This document shows positions 8,291 to 17,088 of a DNA stretch of 64,000 nucleotides, in pieces. Positions within the stretch are counted from its first letter, which is position 1, and each line of letters starts with the position of its first letter. A model generated the notes under the pieces. It saw nothing but the letters and a program-made list of their open reading frames with translations. It was not told where the DNA came from and did no database searches. Both the position numbers and the translations under genes were made by a program. Origin of the DNA: Fibrobacter sp. UWB16 (lineage in GTDB: Bacteria; Fibrobacterota; Fibrobacteria; Fibrobacterales; Fibrobacteraceae); assembly GCF_900215325.1 (NCBI RefSeq), contig NZ_OCMS01000001.1:620001-684000 (forward strand), given 5' to 3'.

Positions 8291-9211
8291 CTACGCAATC
8301 ACGCCGATTTCCTTGAGGTAGCGGCCGAGAGCATCCTGCCATGTGGGGAGTGGCTTGAAACCAGCTTCCACGAGTTTGCTCTTGTCCAAGCGGCTATTGA
8401 ACGGACGTGCGGCCTTCGAGAGTCCGTATTCCGCCGTCGTCACCGGCAACACCTTAGTCGGGAGCCCAGCCTGCTTGTAGATTTCCTTGGTGAATTCATA
8501 CCAGCTGATGAATCCGCCTTCGTTCGTGGCGTGATAGTAGCCGTACTTGTCCGTTTCAATCATATCGACGAGGAGGCGGCTCAAGTCGAGCGTGTAAGTC
8601 GGTGTACCGATTTGGTCGTAAACAACGCGGACGGTGTCGTGAGTCTCGCCCACCTTGAGCATCGTCTTGATGAAGTTCTTGCCATTGAGGCCGAATACCC
8701 AGGCGATACGCACAATGAAATACTTTTCAAGCGTTCCGCTCACGGCAAGTTCGCCCTTGAGCTTGGATTCGCCATAGACGTTGAGCGGTTCGTAATCCTT
8801 GCAGTCCGGTTTCCACGGAGAAGTGCCGCGACCATTAAACACGTAGTCCGTGCTGATGTAGACCATCTTTGCATCAATTTCTTTCGCAACGCGGGCGATG
8901 TTTTCCGTGCCTTCGGCGTTAATTGCAAAGACCTTCGCCTTCTTGTCATCGTCTTCGGCAAGGTCCACTGCCGTCCAGGCAGCGCAATGCACAATCACAT
9001 CCGGTTTCACGCTCTTGATCGTTTCTGCAACCGCAGCAGCATTCGTAATATCCATCGGAACATAAGGCATCGTGGTCACAGCGCTTCCATCGGCCACACC
9101 GGAATATGTAGGAGCGATATCGCTACCGACACCTTCGTAGCCACGCTTTGCAAGTTCGTTCATCACATCGTGACCCAGCTGGCCACCGACACCAGTTACC
9201 AAAACTTTCAT
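8291..9211 (-). CDS. rfbD: dTDP-4-dehydrorhamnose reductase
   Basis: A 306-residue short-chain dehydrogenase making the last step to dTDP-L-rhamnose for surface polysaccharide. The N-terminal nucleotide-binding motif VTGVGGQLG, the STDYVFNG block and the catalytic YGESKLKGE (YxxxK) are all present, followed by RIAWVFG and the typical C-terminal FNSRLDKSKL. The other rml genes are not in the window. The gene is divergent from the membrane protein at 9270 with a 58-bp gap. Confidence 0.92.
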   Translation of the reverse strand: MKVLVTGVGGQLGHDVMNELAKRGYEGVGSDIAPTYSGVADGSAVTTMPYVPMDITNAAAVAETIKSVKPDVIVHCAAWTAVDLAEDDDKKAKVFAINAEGTENIARVAKEIDAKMVYISTDYVFNGRGTSPWKPDCKDYEPLNVYGESKLKGELAVSGTLEKYFIVRIAWVFGLNGKNFIKTMLKVGETHDTVRVVYDQIGTPTYTLDLSRLLVDMIETDKYGYYHATNEGGFISWYEFTKEIYKQAGLPTKVLPVTTAEYGLSKAARPFNSRLDKSKLVEAGFKPLPTWQDALGRYLKEIGVIA

Positions 9212-9255
9212 AATAAAACCTCTGCAAGTGAATATAGCAATTAGCCACTATTTTC

Positions 9256-9263
9256 TATCTTTG
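9256..9263 (+). promoter_or_regulatory. TAnnTTTG promoter element, leaderless start
   Basis: TATCTTTG ends 6 nt before the ATG at 9270. It argues for that ATG rather than the GTG at 9228, which lies upstream of the promoter. Confidence 0.6.
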
Positions 9264-9269
9264 GGCTCG

Positions 9270-10058
9270 ATGTTTGAAGCGTTAAATTTTCATTTTTCGG
9301 CATACGACTGGCTGCTCGTTTTCATGGTCACCGCCCTCGGCACCTTGAGCGCCTACCTGAAGGACCCGCAACTCAAAGCGGTCACAGCGACGATCCCTAT
9401 TCCCTGCGGTTTTGCCTACATCGCCGTCGGTCTCCCGATGGGCACCGAAAATGCTGTTTCGGGTTTCATGTGCATGTTATACGTACACATCGTTCGCATT
9501 CTCCATTACAAAGTAAAAGTTCCTATTGTACCGTCGATTATCGCAGGCCTAGCCTTCTTTGTCGCGCTCGGAACATTTTTGCACGCGCGCATCCCGGAAG
9601 GCGAAGCATACTTTATCGGCGCTTGCGTTTTCGACTTTGTTATCGGTGTAATTTTCTTCCAGAAGCAAAAGTACAAAGCCGGCGTGCGCTACAAGACCCC
9701 TCTCCCGGTTTACATCAAGGCGCCCGCCATCGCAGGTGTCGTTTCCGGACTCATGTTTATCAAGCGCCTGATGGGCGGTTTTTGTACCAGCTTCCCGATG
9801 ATGAATTCCATCGTAAGCTACGAGAGCCGCTATTCGCTCGGCGACCAATGCAGACAGCTTCCGCTATTCCTCATTGCAGGGCCGTTCATGTTCATCACCA
9901 TGCGCTATGTGGAAATCGGTTTCGGGCTCAACCACTGGATTGTGCTCCTCATCGGTTACATCGTTTTTGCACTGATTTACTGGCCGCTCAACAAAGAACT
10001 CAAGCGCCGCAACGAAATCAACTACAATTCCGACAAGCCAGCCGAAGCTAAAGCGTAA
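9270..10058 (+). CDS. Polytopic membrane protein of unknown function
   Basis: A 262-residue protein with about seven hydrophobic segments, for example WLLVFMVTALGTLSAYL, IPCGFAYIAVGLPMG, IIAGLAFFVALGTFL, LFLIAGPFMFITMRYV and WIVLLIGYIVFALIYW. The C-terminus is charged (NKELKRRNEI) and probably cytosolic. The conserved-looking LMGGFCTSFPMMNSIVSYESR between helices could be a functional loop. I do not recognise a family; an integral permease-like role is only a guess. The start is set by the promoter motif just upstream. Confidence 0.75.
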   Translation: MFEALNFHFSAYDWLLVFMVTALGTLSAYLKDPQLKAVTATIPIPCGFAYIAVGLPMGTENAVSGFMCMLYVHIVRILHYKVKVPIVPSIIAGLAFFVALGTFLHARIPEGEAYFIGACVFDFVIGVIFFQKQKYKAGVRYKTPLPVYIKAPAIAGVVSGLMFIKRLMGGFCTSFPMMNSIVSYESRYSLGDQCRQLPLFLIAGPFMFITMRYVEIGFGLNHWIVLLIGYIVFALIYWPLNKELKRRNEINYNSDKPAEAKA

Positions 10059-10152
10059 AAAGCGCATAATTCACGGGTTTTGGAAAAATTTACTTGAAGA
10101 AACCCCTCAACATAAATAGATTTAGAGGGATAAAAACAAGGAATTTCACGCA

Positions 10153-11217
10153 ATGCATAAAATTTCTCGCATTTCTTTAGCTTTTACCGGCGCAATTCTT
10201 TCTGCCTCGCTCTTGGCAGCCTGCGGCGACGACAGCTCGCCCACCTCATTTGACAACCAGAGCAACGTGGCATCGAGTTCTTCAAACGCGCTGACAGCGC
10301 AAAATTCAAGTTCTTCCACGACTTTGCTTCCGGCAAGTTCCGCAGATATCGCAAGCTCTGCTGACGCCGCAAGCTCCAGTTCCGCAATCGTTCAAAATGG
10401 AGAGTCCAGCTCTTCTGCAGAAATTCCGCCGTCACAGTCCAGCTCCTCGGCAGAAGCAACACCGCTCGATCCGGGCTGCGTCGAAACACCAGTCGCCACA
10501 ATTGCCCTTGACACCAACGGACTTGCTGACATCGCCGACGTATTCAAGAGCGTCCGCTGCAACGAAAAGGCAGTGTTCATCATCCGCCACGGAGAACGCG
10601 TAGACGGTCAAACCGGTCAAGAAGTCCCTCTCACCTATTATGAAGGTGAACCAGACTCCATCGGCGGAGAGCCCACAGACGGAGTCCGTCAAGCCCTCGC
10701 AGTCGGCAAAAAACTCATCAGCGCAGAAGAATTCGTATTTTCACACACCAACTTCGTTCGCACAGAACAGACATGCCAAAACATAGCCCTCGGCCGTGGA
10801 CAAGCGACATTCCCGCACGACACAACCAGTCTGTATTCCATCAACTGGTTCAAGAAGGATAGCGAACGCTACAAGTTCTACGATGATTCTACAACGAATG
10901 TCCGTCTCGTCATTGCAGGCTGGGCATTCGACAACCTCTATGCCGACGCATTCTACGATCTCAAGGAAAAATCCGAAGAAATCGTGAAAAAAGACATCGC
11001 CCCGGGCTACGCCTCCATGAACAAGTACCGCGTCATCTGCACTCATGATGACTTTATACTCCCGTTCAGCGTATACGTTTCTAACGGAGCCGTAAACTAC
11101 AAATACCACGTCACAAGCCACTGGCCGTACTTCCTCACCGGTGTCGCTGTCATTATCGACAACAAGGACCAGATCAGATACGTGCCATTCAGAGGACTTG
11201 GCGTCGGCGTGGAATAA
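10153..11217 (+). CDS. Lipoprotein with histidine-phosphatase-like domain
   Basis: A 354-residue protein. The signal peptide ends in LLAAC with the lipidated Cys at residue 24. A Ser-rich linker (about residues 30-110, many SSSS runs) is followed by a histidine-phosphatase domain: FIIRHGER with the catalytic His146, then FVFSHTNFVRTEQTCQ and ICTHDDFILPF, which fits the later catalytic His. Two Cys pairs may form disulfides. Family members remove phosphate from small molecules or proteins; the substrate here is unknown. The linker type is common in Fibrobacter envelope proteins. The gene has its own promoter region and terminator. Confidence 0.8.
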   Translation: MHKISRISLAFTGAILSASLLAACGDDSSPTSFDNQSNVASSSSNALTAQNSSSSTTLLPASSADIASSADAASSSSAIVQNGESSSSAEIPPSQSSSSAEATPLDPGCVETPVATIALDTNGLADIADVFKSVRCNEKAVFIIRHGERVDGQTGQEVPLTYYEGEPDSIGGEPTDGVRQALAVGKKLISAEEFVFSHTNFVRTEQTCQNIALGRGQATFPHDTTSLYSINWFKKDSERYKFYDDSTTNVRLVIAGWAFDNLYADAFYDLKEKSEEIVKKDIAPGYASMNKYRVICTHDDFILPFSVYVSNGAVNYKYHVTSHWPYFLTGVAVIIDNKDQIRYVPFRGLGVGVE

Positions 11218-11261
11218 CAACCATCCGGCTATTTTATAGCTAAAAACGGCTTTTTAGCAAG

Positions 11262-11298
11262 AATCCCCGAAAATCGACTGATTTCGGGGATTTTTTTG
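11262..11298 (+). terminator. Rho-independent terminator
   Basis: AATCCCCGAAA pairs with TTTCGGGGATT and a run of seven T follows. Confidence 0.9.
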
Positions 11299-11447
11299 TA
11301 TTCGAAGCACAATTCTCTGCACGCTCCAAATGTTCTCAAAAAATTTCTCAAATTAAGGTTTATATAATAACCACTTTTTCAAATATTTATATATATTAAC
11401 TGATAGTTGTAAGGGTTTTATGTTCTCAAATTTCCAACGGAGACGAT

Positions 11448-14027
11448 ATGTTTGGTAAAATTTCATTGATCGGCATCGCCACTTTGGCAGCTCTCGCCAC
11501 GACCGCTAACGCCGAAAAGTACGAATGGGGCAACGTCCGCTTTGATGGCGGCGGATTCGTTTCTGCCGTGATGTTCCACCCCAAGGCCGAGAATTTGCTT
11601 TACGCCCGCACTGACGTGGGCGGTATCTATCGCTTCGATTTTCAAAATAAGACTTGGATTCCGCTGATGGACTTCATCTCGGAAAACGACAAGGGCCTTT
11701 ACGGTACCGAAGCCTTTGCTCTCGACCCCAACGATCCCAAGCGCATTTACGTGCTCGCAGGTACCGGCTATTTCAGCAAGGGCCGCACGGCCGTGCTCCG
11801 CAGTGAAGACTTCGGCGCCACCTGGGACACTAGCTATGTGGAAATGCTCGCCCACGGTAACGGCATGGGCCGCCAGACCGGCGAAAAGCTCGCCGTGGAC
11901 CCCAACAAGGGAAACATCATCTTCTGCGGTAGCCGCACCAAGGGACTTTACAAGAGTACCGACTACGGCAAGACCTGGACAAGCGCCTACAAGGTCGCAC
12001 TTTCTACCGCCACAGAATCCAGCCTGAACGGCGTGAACGGCATCAGCTTTGTGATGTTCGACGAATCGCAGGGCAAGAACGCCGACGGTTCCACCAAGAC
12101 CATCTACATCGGCATTTCCGAAACCAAAGACAACTTGCAGGTCAGCCACGACGGCGGCGCTACCTGGGAAGCCATCAAGGGCGTTCCCACTGGACTCATG
12201 CCCCACCGTGCAAAGATTGTCGACGGAGACATGTACGTAACATTTGCTGACGGCCCCGGTCCGTATAACATCGCAAGTGGTGGTTTTTACAAGTACAATA
12301 TCGCTGGAGGCACGTGGACCGACCTCACCCCGAGCGATTCCGTGGAACACGAAGGCAGCACCACCAAGAGCTACGAAAAGGACAAGAGCTCTTACGGCGG
12401 CGTCGCCATTGACCCCAAGGACAAGAACCATATCGTGATTTCGACGCTGGGCAAGTACACCGGCCGCCACGTGACCAAAGACGAAAAGGAAAACTACGGC
12501 GACCGCATCTATGCCACCACAGACGGCGGCAAGACTTGGAATCACGGCCAGCACTACAACGACATTCCGAACATCGACGCCAACGGCACCGACTGGATTC
12601 CGGGTAACGCCATCCACTGGGCGGGTTCCCTCGAAATCAACCCGTTCAACAACAAGCAGGCCTGGGTCACTAGCGGTAACGGCATCTTCATGACCGAAGA
12701 CGTCTCCGCAAAGGTTCCCCTTTGGAAGTTTATGTCCAAGGGTATCGAAGAAACGGTTCCGCTCGACATCGTGAGCATTCCGGGTGGCCCGCTCGTCACG
12801 GCCATTGGCGACTACGACGGCGCCGTTTATACAGACATCAAGCAGAGCGCACAGCGCCACAAGCCAACCATCGGCACCACCGAAAGCATGGGTTACGCCC
12901 CGCTCACCGGAAGCTTGGTGCGCACAGGCGTGATTACCGTTTACGGCAAGTACGATTCTCAGAATTTCAACGTGATGTACCGCAGCGATGACATGGGCAA
13001 GACATGGGACAGCGTAAAGACCACACTCAAGGGCCCGAAGGGCTTGGTGGTACTTTCTGCTGACGGCAAAATCATGTTGCACCGTCCAGACCAGGGCGCC
13101 ACCGTTTACCGATCCGACGACAATGGCGCCTCTTGGACCGCTGTTGAAACGGGCACGCAGACAAACTATTCCCGCATTGTCGCAGACCCGGTGGACCCCA
13201 AAACGTTCTACGTCATGGGCGGCATGGGATCGCTTTACAGATCTACTGACGGCGGCAAGACTTTTGCAGAAGCTGAAGCCCGTTTGCAGAACGAACAGGC
13301 TGGCGAATACTACAACGGTGGCGGCCTCATCCGCACCGTTCCTAAGAGAGAAGGACATCTTTGGGTACCGATGGACCAAGCTCAAGTCTGGCAGCCCAAG
13401 GGATTCACCGAATACGGACTTGCCTACACAGAAGACGGTGGCAAAAGCTGGAACCGCTGTGAAGGAGCTTCTACCGCAATCGCCGTGGGCATCGGCAAGG
13501 CCAAAGAAGGCAGCGACTACGAAACCATCTTCATCTGGGGCGCGGCAAAGTCCGGCGATCCAATTGGCATCTACCGCAGTACAGACAAATGCAAGACCTT
13601 TGAACGCGTGAACGACGACTTGCACCAGTTCGGCGGTCCGGGTAACGGAAACTTCGTGCAGGGCGACATGAACACCTTCGGTGTCGTTTACATGAGCACC
13701 GTGGGCCGTGGCACCATCGTGGGCGCTCCGGAAGGCACAAAGTTTGTTGACGTCATCATCCCAGGCAATCCGGGAACAACCATCAACACCATTTCGATGC
13801 ATCCGGGCAAGGTTTCGCTCATTCAGCAGAACAGGACTTTGCAAGTGAACGTCCCGAGCGAAGGCAAACTTGAAGTCATCGCTATGAACGGCAAGACACT
13901 CCTCTCTGTGGATGTGAACGGCAACAGAAGCGTTAGCCTCAAGAAGATTCCGAACGGCAAGTACATCGCAAAGGTTGTCGGTGCCAACGGCAAATTGCTC
14001 TTGAAAAAGGCTATTGCGATCAAGTAA
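11448..14027 (+). CDS. GH74 family xyloglucanase, secreted, with C-terminal sorting-like domain
   Basis: An 859-residue secreted enzyme that likely cleaves the beta-1,4-glucan backbone of xyloglucan. The signal peptide ends ATTANA-EKYEW. The GH74 start FVSAVMFHPKAENLLYARTDVGG contains the conserved Asp of the active site. The two beta-propellers carry about nine Asp-box (SxDxGxTW) repeats, for example RSEDFGATW, KSTDYGKTW, TTDGGKTW and RSDDMGKTW. A C-terminal beta domain of about 75 residues (LEVIAMNGKTLLSVDV to KKAIAIK) resembles type IX secretion sorting domains and is shared in style with the CE6 and GH10 proteins here. Surface location or release is inferred from that. The gene is monocistronic. 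Confidence 0.92.
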   Translation: MFGKISLIGIATLAALATTANAEKYEWGNVRFDGGGFVSAVMFHPKAENLLYARTDVGGIYRFDFQNKTWIPLMDFISENDKGLYGTEAFALDPNDPKRIYVLAGTGYFSKGRTAVLRSEDFGATWDTSYVEMLAHGNGMGRQTGEKLAVDPNKGNIIFCGSRTKGLYKSTDYGKTWTSAYKVALSTATESSLNGVNGISFVMFDESQGKNADGSTKTIYIGISETKDNLQVSHDGGATWEAIKGVPTGLMPHRAKIVDGDMYVTFADGPGPYNIASGGFYKYNIAGGTWTDLTPSDSVEHEGSTTKSYEKDKSSYGGVAIDPKDKNHIVISTLGKYTGRHVTKDEKENYGDRIYATTDGGKTWNHGQHYNDIPNIDANGTDWIPGNAIHWAGSLEINPFNNKQAWVTSGNGIFMTEDVSAKVPLWKFMSKGIEETVPLDIVSIPGGPLVTAIGDYDGAVYTDIKQSAQRHKPTIGTTESMGYAPLTGSLVRTGVITVYGKYDSQNFNVMYRSDDMGKTWDSVKTTLKGPKGLVVLSADGKIMLHRPDQGATVYRSDDNGASWTAVETGTQTNYSRIVADPVDPKTFYVMGGMGSLYRSTDGGKTFAEAEARLQNEQAGEYYNGGGLIRTVPKREGHLWVPMDQAQVWQPKGFTEYGLAYTEDGGKSWNRCEGASTAIAVGIGKAKEGSDYETIFIWGAAKSGDPIGIYRSTDKCKTFERVNDDLHQFGGPGNGNFVQGDMNTFGVVYMSTVGRGTIVGAPEGTKFVDVIIPGNPGTTINTISMHPGKVSLIQQNRTLQVNVPSEGKLEVIAMNGKTLLSVDVNGNRSVSLKKIPNGKYIAKVVGANGKLLLKKAIAIK

Positions 14028-14122
14028 GTTTCAATAATCATCAATCCCACACTTAAAAAGGCTAGAGTGCAAAGCGAATGCTTTTAAACTCTGGCCTTTC
14101 TTTTTTGCTATGTTGTTAGGCG

Positions 14123-14800
14123 ATGCAAGAACTGACGTTTAAAATTATTGCGCGAATCAAGAGCGACTTTCGAGAAAAGTTTGGAATCCCGCGGCAAAGC
14201 GGGCTGGTACAGAACTTGCGTTCGACGATACGCTTTGAGCCAGAATTCCGCAATGCCGATGCGCTCCGCGGTCTCGAAGGCTTTAGCCATTTGTGGATCA
14301 TGTGGATTTTTTCGGAGAACATCCGCAGTACATGGAGCCCGACTGTGCGACCGCCAAGACTCGGCGGGAACAAGCGTCTCGGCGTTTTCGCCACACGTTC
14401 AAGCTTCCGCCCAAATCCAGTGGCACTTTCTTGCGTGAAGATTGAAAGCATCAACCTCGACGGTCCTGAAGGCCCGGAAATTGTCGTAAGCGGCGCAGAC
14501 CTCATGGACGGCACCCCGATTGTCGACATCAAGCCGTACCTCCCCTACACGGACGCACACCCCGAAGCGATTGGCGGTTTTGCAGATGCCGTGAAGCAGA
14601 ACAAAGTTCACGTCAAGAATCCCGAAGCGCTCGCAAAGCTAAGCGAAGAAAAGCGCACCGCGCTTATTGAAGTTCTAGAACAGGACCCGCGCCCCGCTTA
14701 CCAGAACGATCCCGAGCGCGTTTACGGATTCCCATTTGCTGAATACGAAGTCAAGTTCAAAGTCATCGGCAACGAGCTGGAAATTGTGAGTATCAAATAA
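14123..14800 (+). CDS. trmO: tRNA (t6A37) N6-methyltransferase TrmO-like
   Basis: A 225-residue protein of the TsaA/TrmO beta-barrel family, which transfers a methyl group from SAM to t6A37 of tRNA-Thr. Family motifs are ALRGLEGFSHLWIMWIF, the SAM-binding RPPRLGGNKRLGVFATRSSFRPNPV, and DLMDGTPIVDIKPYLPY. The C-terminal part with RPAYQNDPERVYGF also fits. TATGTTGT lies 6 nt before the ATG, a near match to the leaderless promoter seen elsewhere in the window. Confidence 0.92.
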   Translation: MQELTFKIIARIKSDFREKFGIPRQSGLVQNLRSTIRFEPEFRNADALRGLEGFSHLWIMWIFSENIRSTWSPTVRPPRLGGNKRLGVFATRSSFRPNPVALSCVKIESINLDGPEGPEIVVSGADLMDGTPIVDIKPYLPYTDAHPEAIGGFADAVKQNKVHVKNPEALAKLSEEKRTALIEVLEQDPRPAYQNDPERVYGFPFAEYEVKFKVIGNELEIVSIK

Positions 14801-14849
14801 GAATATTTCCGCAATATTTCGTTCTCAAAAGGATTTTTTCCCAAAAATA

Positions 14850-15065
14850 TGCTACTAAAACACGAAATTCAGCGATTTAGTAGCACTATTTTCAACGTTA
14901 TATGTAATTAAAAGGGCATAAACAAACCTGTTCATGCTACTAATATTTCTTTTTTTGATATTCAGCAGCATATTCAAATCAAATTTCAGCTATTACACTC
15001 GAATTTTCAATTACTTTGTATCAAAATCATGATACTAAAATCAAGTTTTCAATGATTTAGTAGCA
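14850..15065. repeat. Three spaced 36-bp imperfect palindromes
   Basis: Units at 14850-14885, 14935-14970 and 15030-15065 each begin TGnTACTAA and end with AGCA, most often TTTAGTAGCA. Each has exactly 36 bp, with gaps of 49 and 59 bp. Units 1 and 3 share the two arms closely but differ in the middle; unit 2 is more diverged. Function is unknown. Confidence 0.7.
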
Positions 15066-15106
15066 CATTTTAACACATTTCGCTCTTTTTTCCACAAAAA
15101 AAACAC

Positions 15107-15139
15107 AAAAAAAGAGCCCCGTGAAAATCACGGAGCCCT
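15107..15139 (-). terminator. Terminator of the CE6 esterase gene
   Basis: On the minus strand GGGCTCCGTGA pairs with TCACGGGGCTC, then TTTTTTT. Confidence 0.9.
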
Positions 15140-15158
15140 TAGCATTGAGGAGAACTTA

Positions 15159-16385
15159 TTATTGTAAATTCACGCGCTGCACAATGAGTGATGATTCCGT
15201 CATGACGCTCATCATATAAACACCTGCAGGGACCTTTCTCTTAGAAATCAAAATGTTATTCGAACCCGGGCCTAACAAACGGCCCACATTAGCCACTTCC
15301 GCACCCAGCACAGAATAAAGGCGGATATTCACAAGGCCTGAATGAGCCAACGACACCGGCACCTGTAAAAAGTCCCCTTCAAAATGGACCTTGCCAACAC
15401 GCACCGCGTAGGTCGCATTCGGGATGACAATTCCGCCCAACGTCGAACTCGAAGAAACATCAACGCTCGATGAGCTTACCTTTTCTGACGAGCTCGATTC
15501 TACAGACGAACTGGATGGCGTTTCGCTACTGCTCGATTCGGCGACAGGCTTGATCTTATTGCCAAGAACTTCAATCATCTTTTCGGCATAGCGCTTGCCA
15601 AAGTCACGGTATTCCTGCGATGTAAAATGCACATTCTGCCCATCGCCAAGCGCCTGGTTAAAGCCTTCAGATGAAATCACATAAAAGTTTTTTGACTGTT
15701 GCGGGAGTTTAGCGATATTGTTGTTCGCGCCCTTGCTAGAGCCGCTACGCAACACTTCGCCCGCAAGGAACGGCACATCATTGCCAAGACCCAAATCCTT
15801 AATAATGTTATCGTAAACCTTTTTGACTTTAGAGGGCCACTGGCCATCGCCAGCATCCGTTTCGCCCTGATGGAAGATGATACCCTTGATAACGCCATCT
15901 TCTTGAGCTTTTTTAGCCATCTCAATCAAGCGTTCATAAGGCTTGCCGCCATAGGCTTCGACCCTCTGCTTAAACCAGCCGGCCTGCTGATTCATATAGC
16001 TCTGGCTAATCGGAGAATCAAATAACTGGATACTACAACCGGCCACGGCCACATCTACGATACCGACCCGAATCTGGGAGTCCGTTTTTTCAACCATCGT
16101 GCGGCCAAAATAGTCTGCCGGTCCAAGTTTACTGCTGCAACTCGCCAGCGGCGGAACGGCATCGGACCATTTGCCCAATTTTTTGCCGCAGTTAGTCTCG
16201 TTCGTGGTCCAAAGCACCTGGAAACGTTTATCGACCGTTTTATCCTGGCTTTCGATATTGGCCTGGCCTTCCATATTGGACTGGCCAAACGCAAGATAAA
16301 TGTGGAAATTGGGGTCTGGAGCAGCATTTGCCGAAACAGCAAGGCCCAAACCGAAAAACAAGCTCACGAAACGCGAGACTTTCAT
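15159..16385 (-). CDS. CE6 family acetyl (xylan) esterase with Ser-rich linker and C-terminal domain
   Basis: A 408-residue secreted esterase that likely removes acetyl groups from xylan. The signal peptide ends VSANA-APDPN. The nucleophile Ser36 sits in FGQSNMEG, followed by VDVAVAGCSIQLFD, the GIIFHQGETDAGDG block typical of CE6, and a His in QNVHFTSQEYRDFG near residue 275. A Ser/Glu linker (SSSETPSSSSVESSSS) joins it to a C-terminal beta domain ending AGVYMMSVMTESSLIVQRVNLQ, of the sorting type also found in the GH74 protein. Together these genes address acetylated hemicellulose. Confidence 0.9.
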   Translation of the reverse strand: MKVSRFVSLFFGLGLAVSANAAPDPNFHIYLAFGQSNMEGQANIESQDKTVDKRFQVLWTTNETNCGKKLGKWSDAVPPLASCSSKLGPADYFGRTMVEKTDSQIRVGIVDVAVAGCSIQLFDSPISQSYMNQQAGWFKQRVEAYGGKPYERLIEMAKKAQEDGVIKGIIFHQGETDAGDGQWPSKVKKVYDNIIKDLGLGNDVPFLAGEVLRSGSSKGANNNIAKLPQQSKNFYVISSEGFNQALGDGQNVHFTSQEYRDFGKRYAEKMIEVLGNKIKPVAESSSSETPSSSSVESSSSEKVSSSSVDVSSSSTLGGIVIPNATYAVRVGKVHFEGDFLQVPVSLAHSGLVNIRLYSVLGAEVANVGRLLGPGSNNILISKRKVPAGVYMMSVMTESSLIVQRVNLQ

Positions 16386-16539
16386 CGAACACTCCTTGAG
16401 GCGCCAAAACGCCTCCCAACAACTATCCCTAATATATTTTCAATTCACAATCGAATGTTAAATCTTTGGAAAATCGCGTTGTAGGGTTCTGCAACATCAT
16501 TATTTTTATTTATATTCCAACCATAAAACGAGGACTTCT

Positions 16540-17088
16540 ATGACCATCAAAATCTTGGCATCCCTTGCTATCGCAGCATCGATTTTCACCGCCTGTAGCG
16601 AATCAACGACTACCCCGCCCACCAAAGCTGAACAATGCGCCGCCGGCCTCTCCAAAGACTGCCTCATGGGCACCTGGAGCATCAACGGCCCGTCAAGTGA
16701 AGATCCTACTGTTCCCGGATCCATCATCATCGACCCGAGCCACAATTTGAGCGCAGCCCCGGCAACCGTCAAATTCTACATTGACGACAAGAAGGTCAAC
16801 CGCTTCGAATACACGCTTTCTACCGCCACCAAGGCAACTTGCGACTTGGGCAAAACGTACGGCACTTGGGAAATTCTTGGAACATCGTTGCACCTTACAG
16901 CAACGACAAACACCATATGCATGCCAAAGCCTGATGACGAAGCCATCATTGCACCTGTGATCAAGGCAGAAGCAGGCGTTGTCACAATGACGTTCGGCCA
17001 GCTCTTCTTTATGAAGCCGGAATACGGCAATAGCGCCTCTACAACGGAATTGATTGGCAAGAGCGAAGTTTATACATTCGTGAAATAG
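16540..17088 (+). CDS. Putative lipoprotein of unknown function
   Basis: A 182-residue protein with signal peptide MTIKILASLAIAASIFTAC and the lipidated Cys at residue 19. The mature part has paired Cys (QCAAGLSKDC, TCDLG, ICMPK) and a LMGTWSI start reminiscent of lipocalin-like or META-type small beta domains, but I cannot assign a family. AACGAGGA lies before the start. The last 19 bp overlap, tail to tail, the transglutaminase gene on the other strand. Confidence 0.7.
   Translation: MTIKILASLAIAASIFTACSESTTTPPTKAEQCAAGLSKDCLMGTWSINGPSSEDPTVPGSIIIDPSHNLSAAPATVKFYIDDKKVNRFEYTLSTATKATCDLGKTYGTWEILGTSLHLTATTNTICMPKPDDEAIIAPVIKAEAGVVTMTFGQLFFMKPEYGNSASTTELIGKSEVYTFVK

Larger units (their letters stand above)
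14801..15158. other. Gene-free AT-rich stretch between convergent genes
   Basis: No reading frame of note on either strand. It holds three 36-bp imperfect palindromes and the terminator of the CE6 gene. Confidence 0.7.

Noticed and set aside
9228-9269. GTG start for the membrane protein at 9270
   Set aside because: The TATCTTTG promoter motif lies downstream of that GTG, so the GTG would not be in the mRNA.
11463-13844. 793-codon open frame antisense to the GH74 gene
   Set aside because: It mirrors the codon pattern of the GH74 gene; no family motif, no signal, no ribosome site.
14850-15065. Three 36-bp repeats spaced like a CRISPR array
   Set aside because: The units differ too much in their middles, unit 2 is diverged, there are only three, and no cas gene is near.
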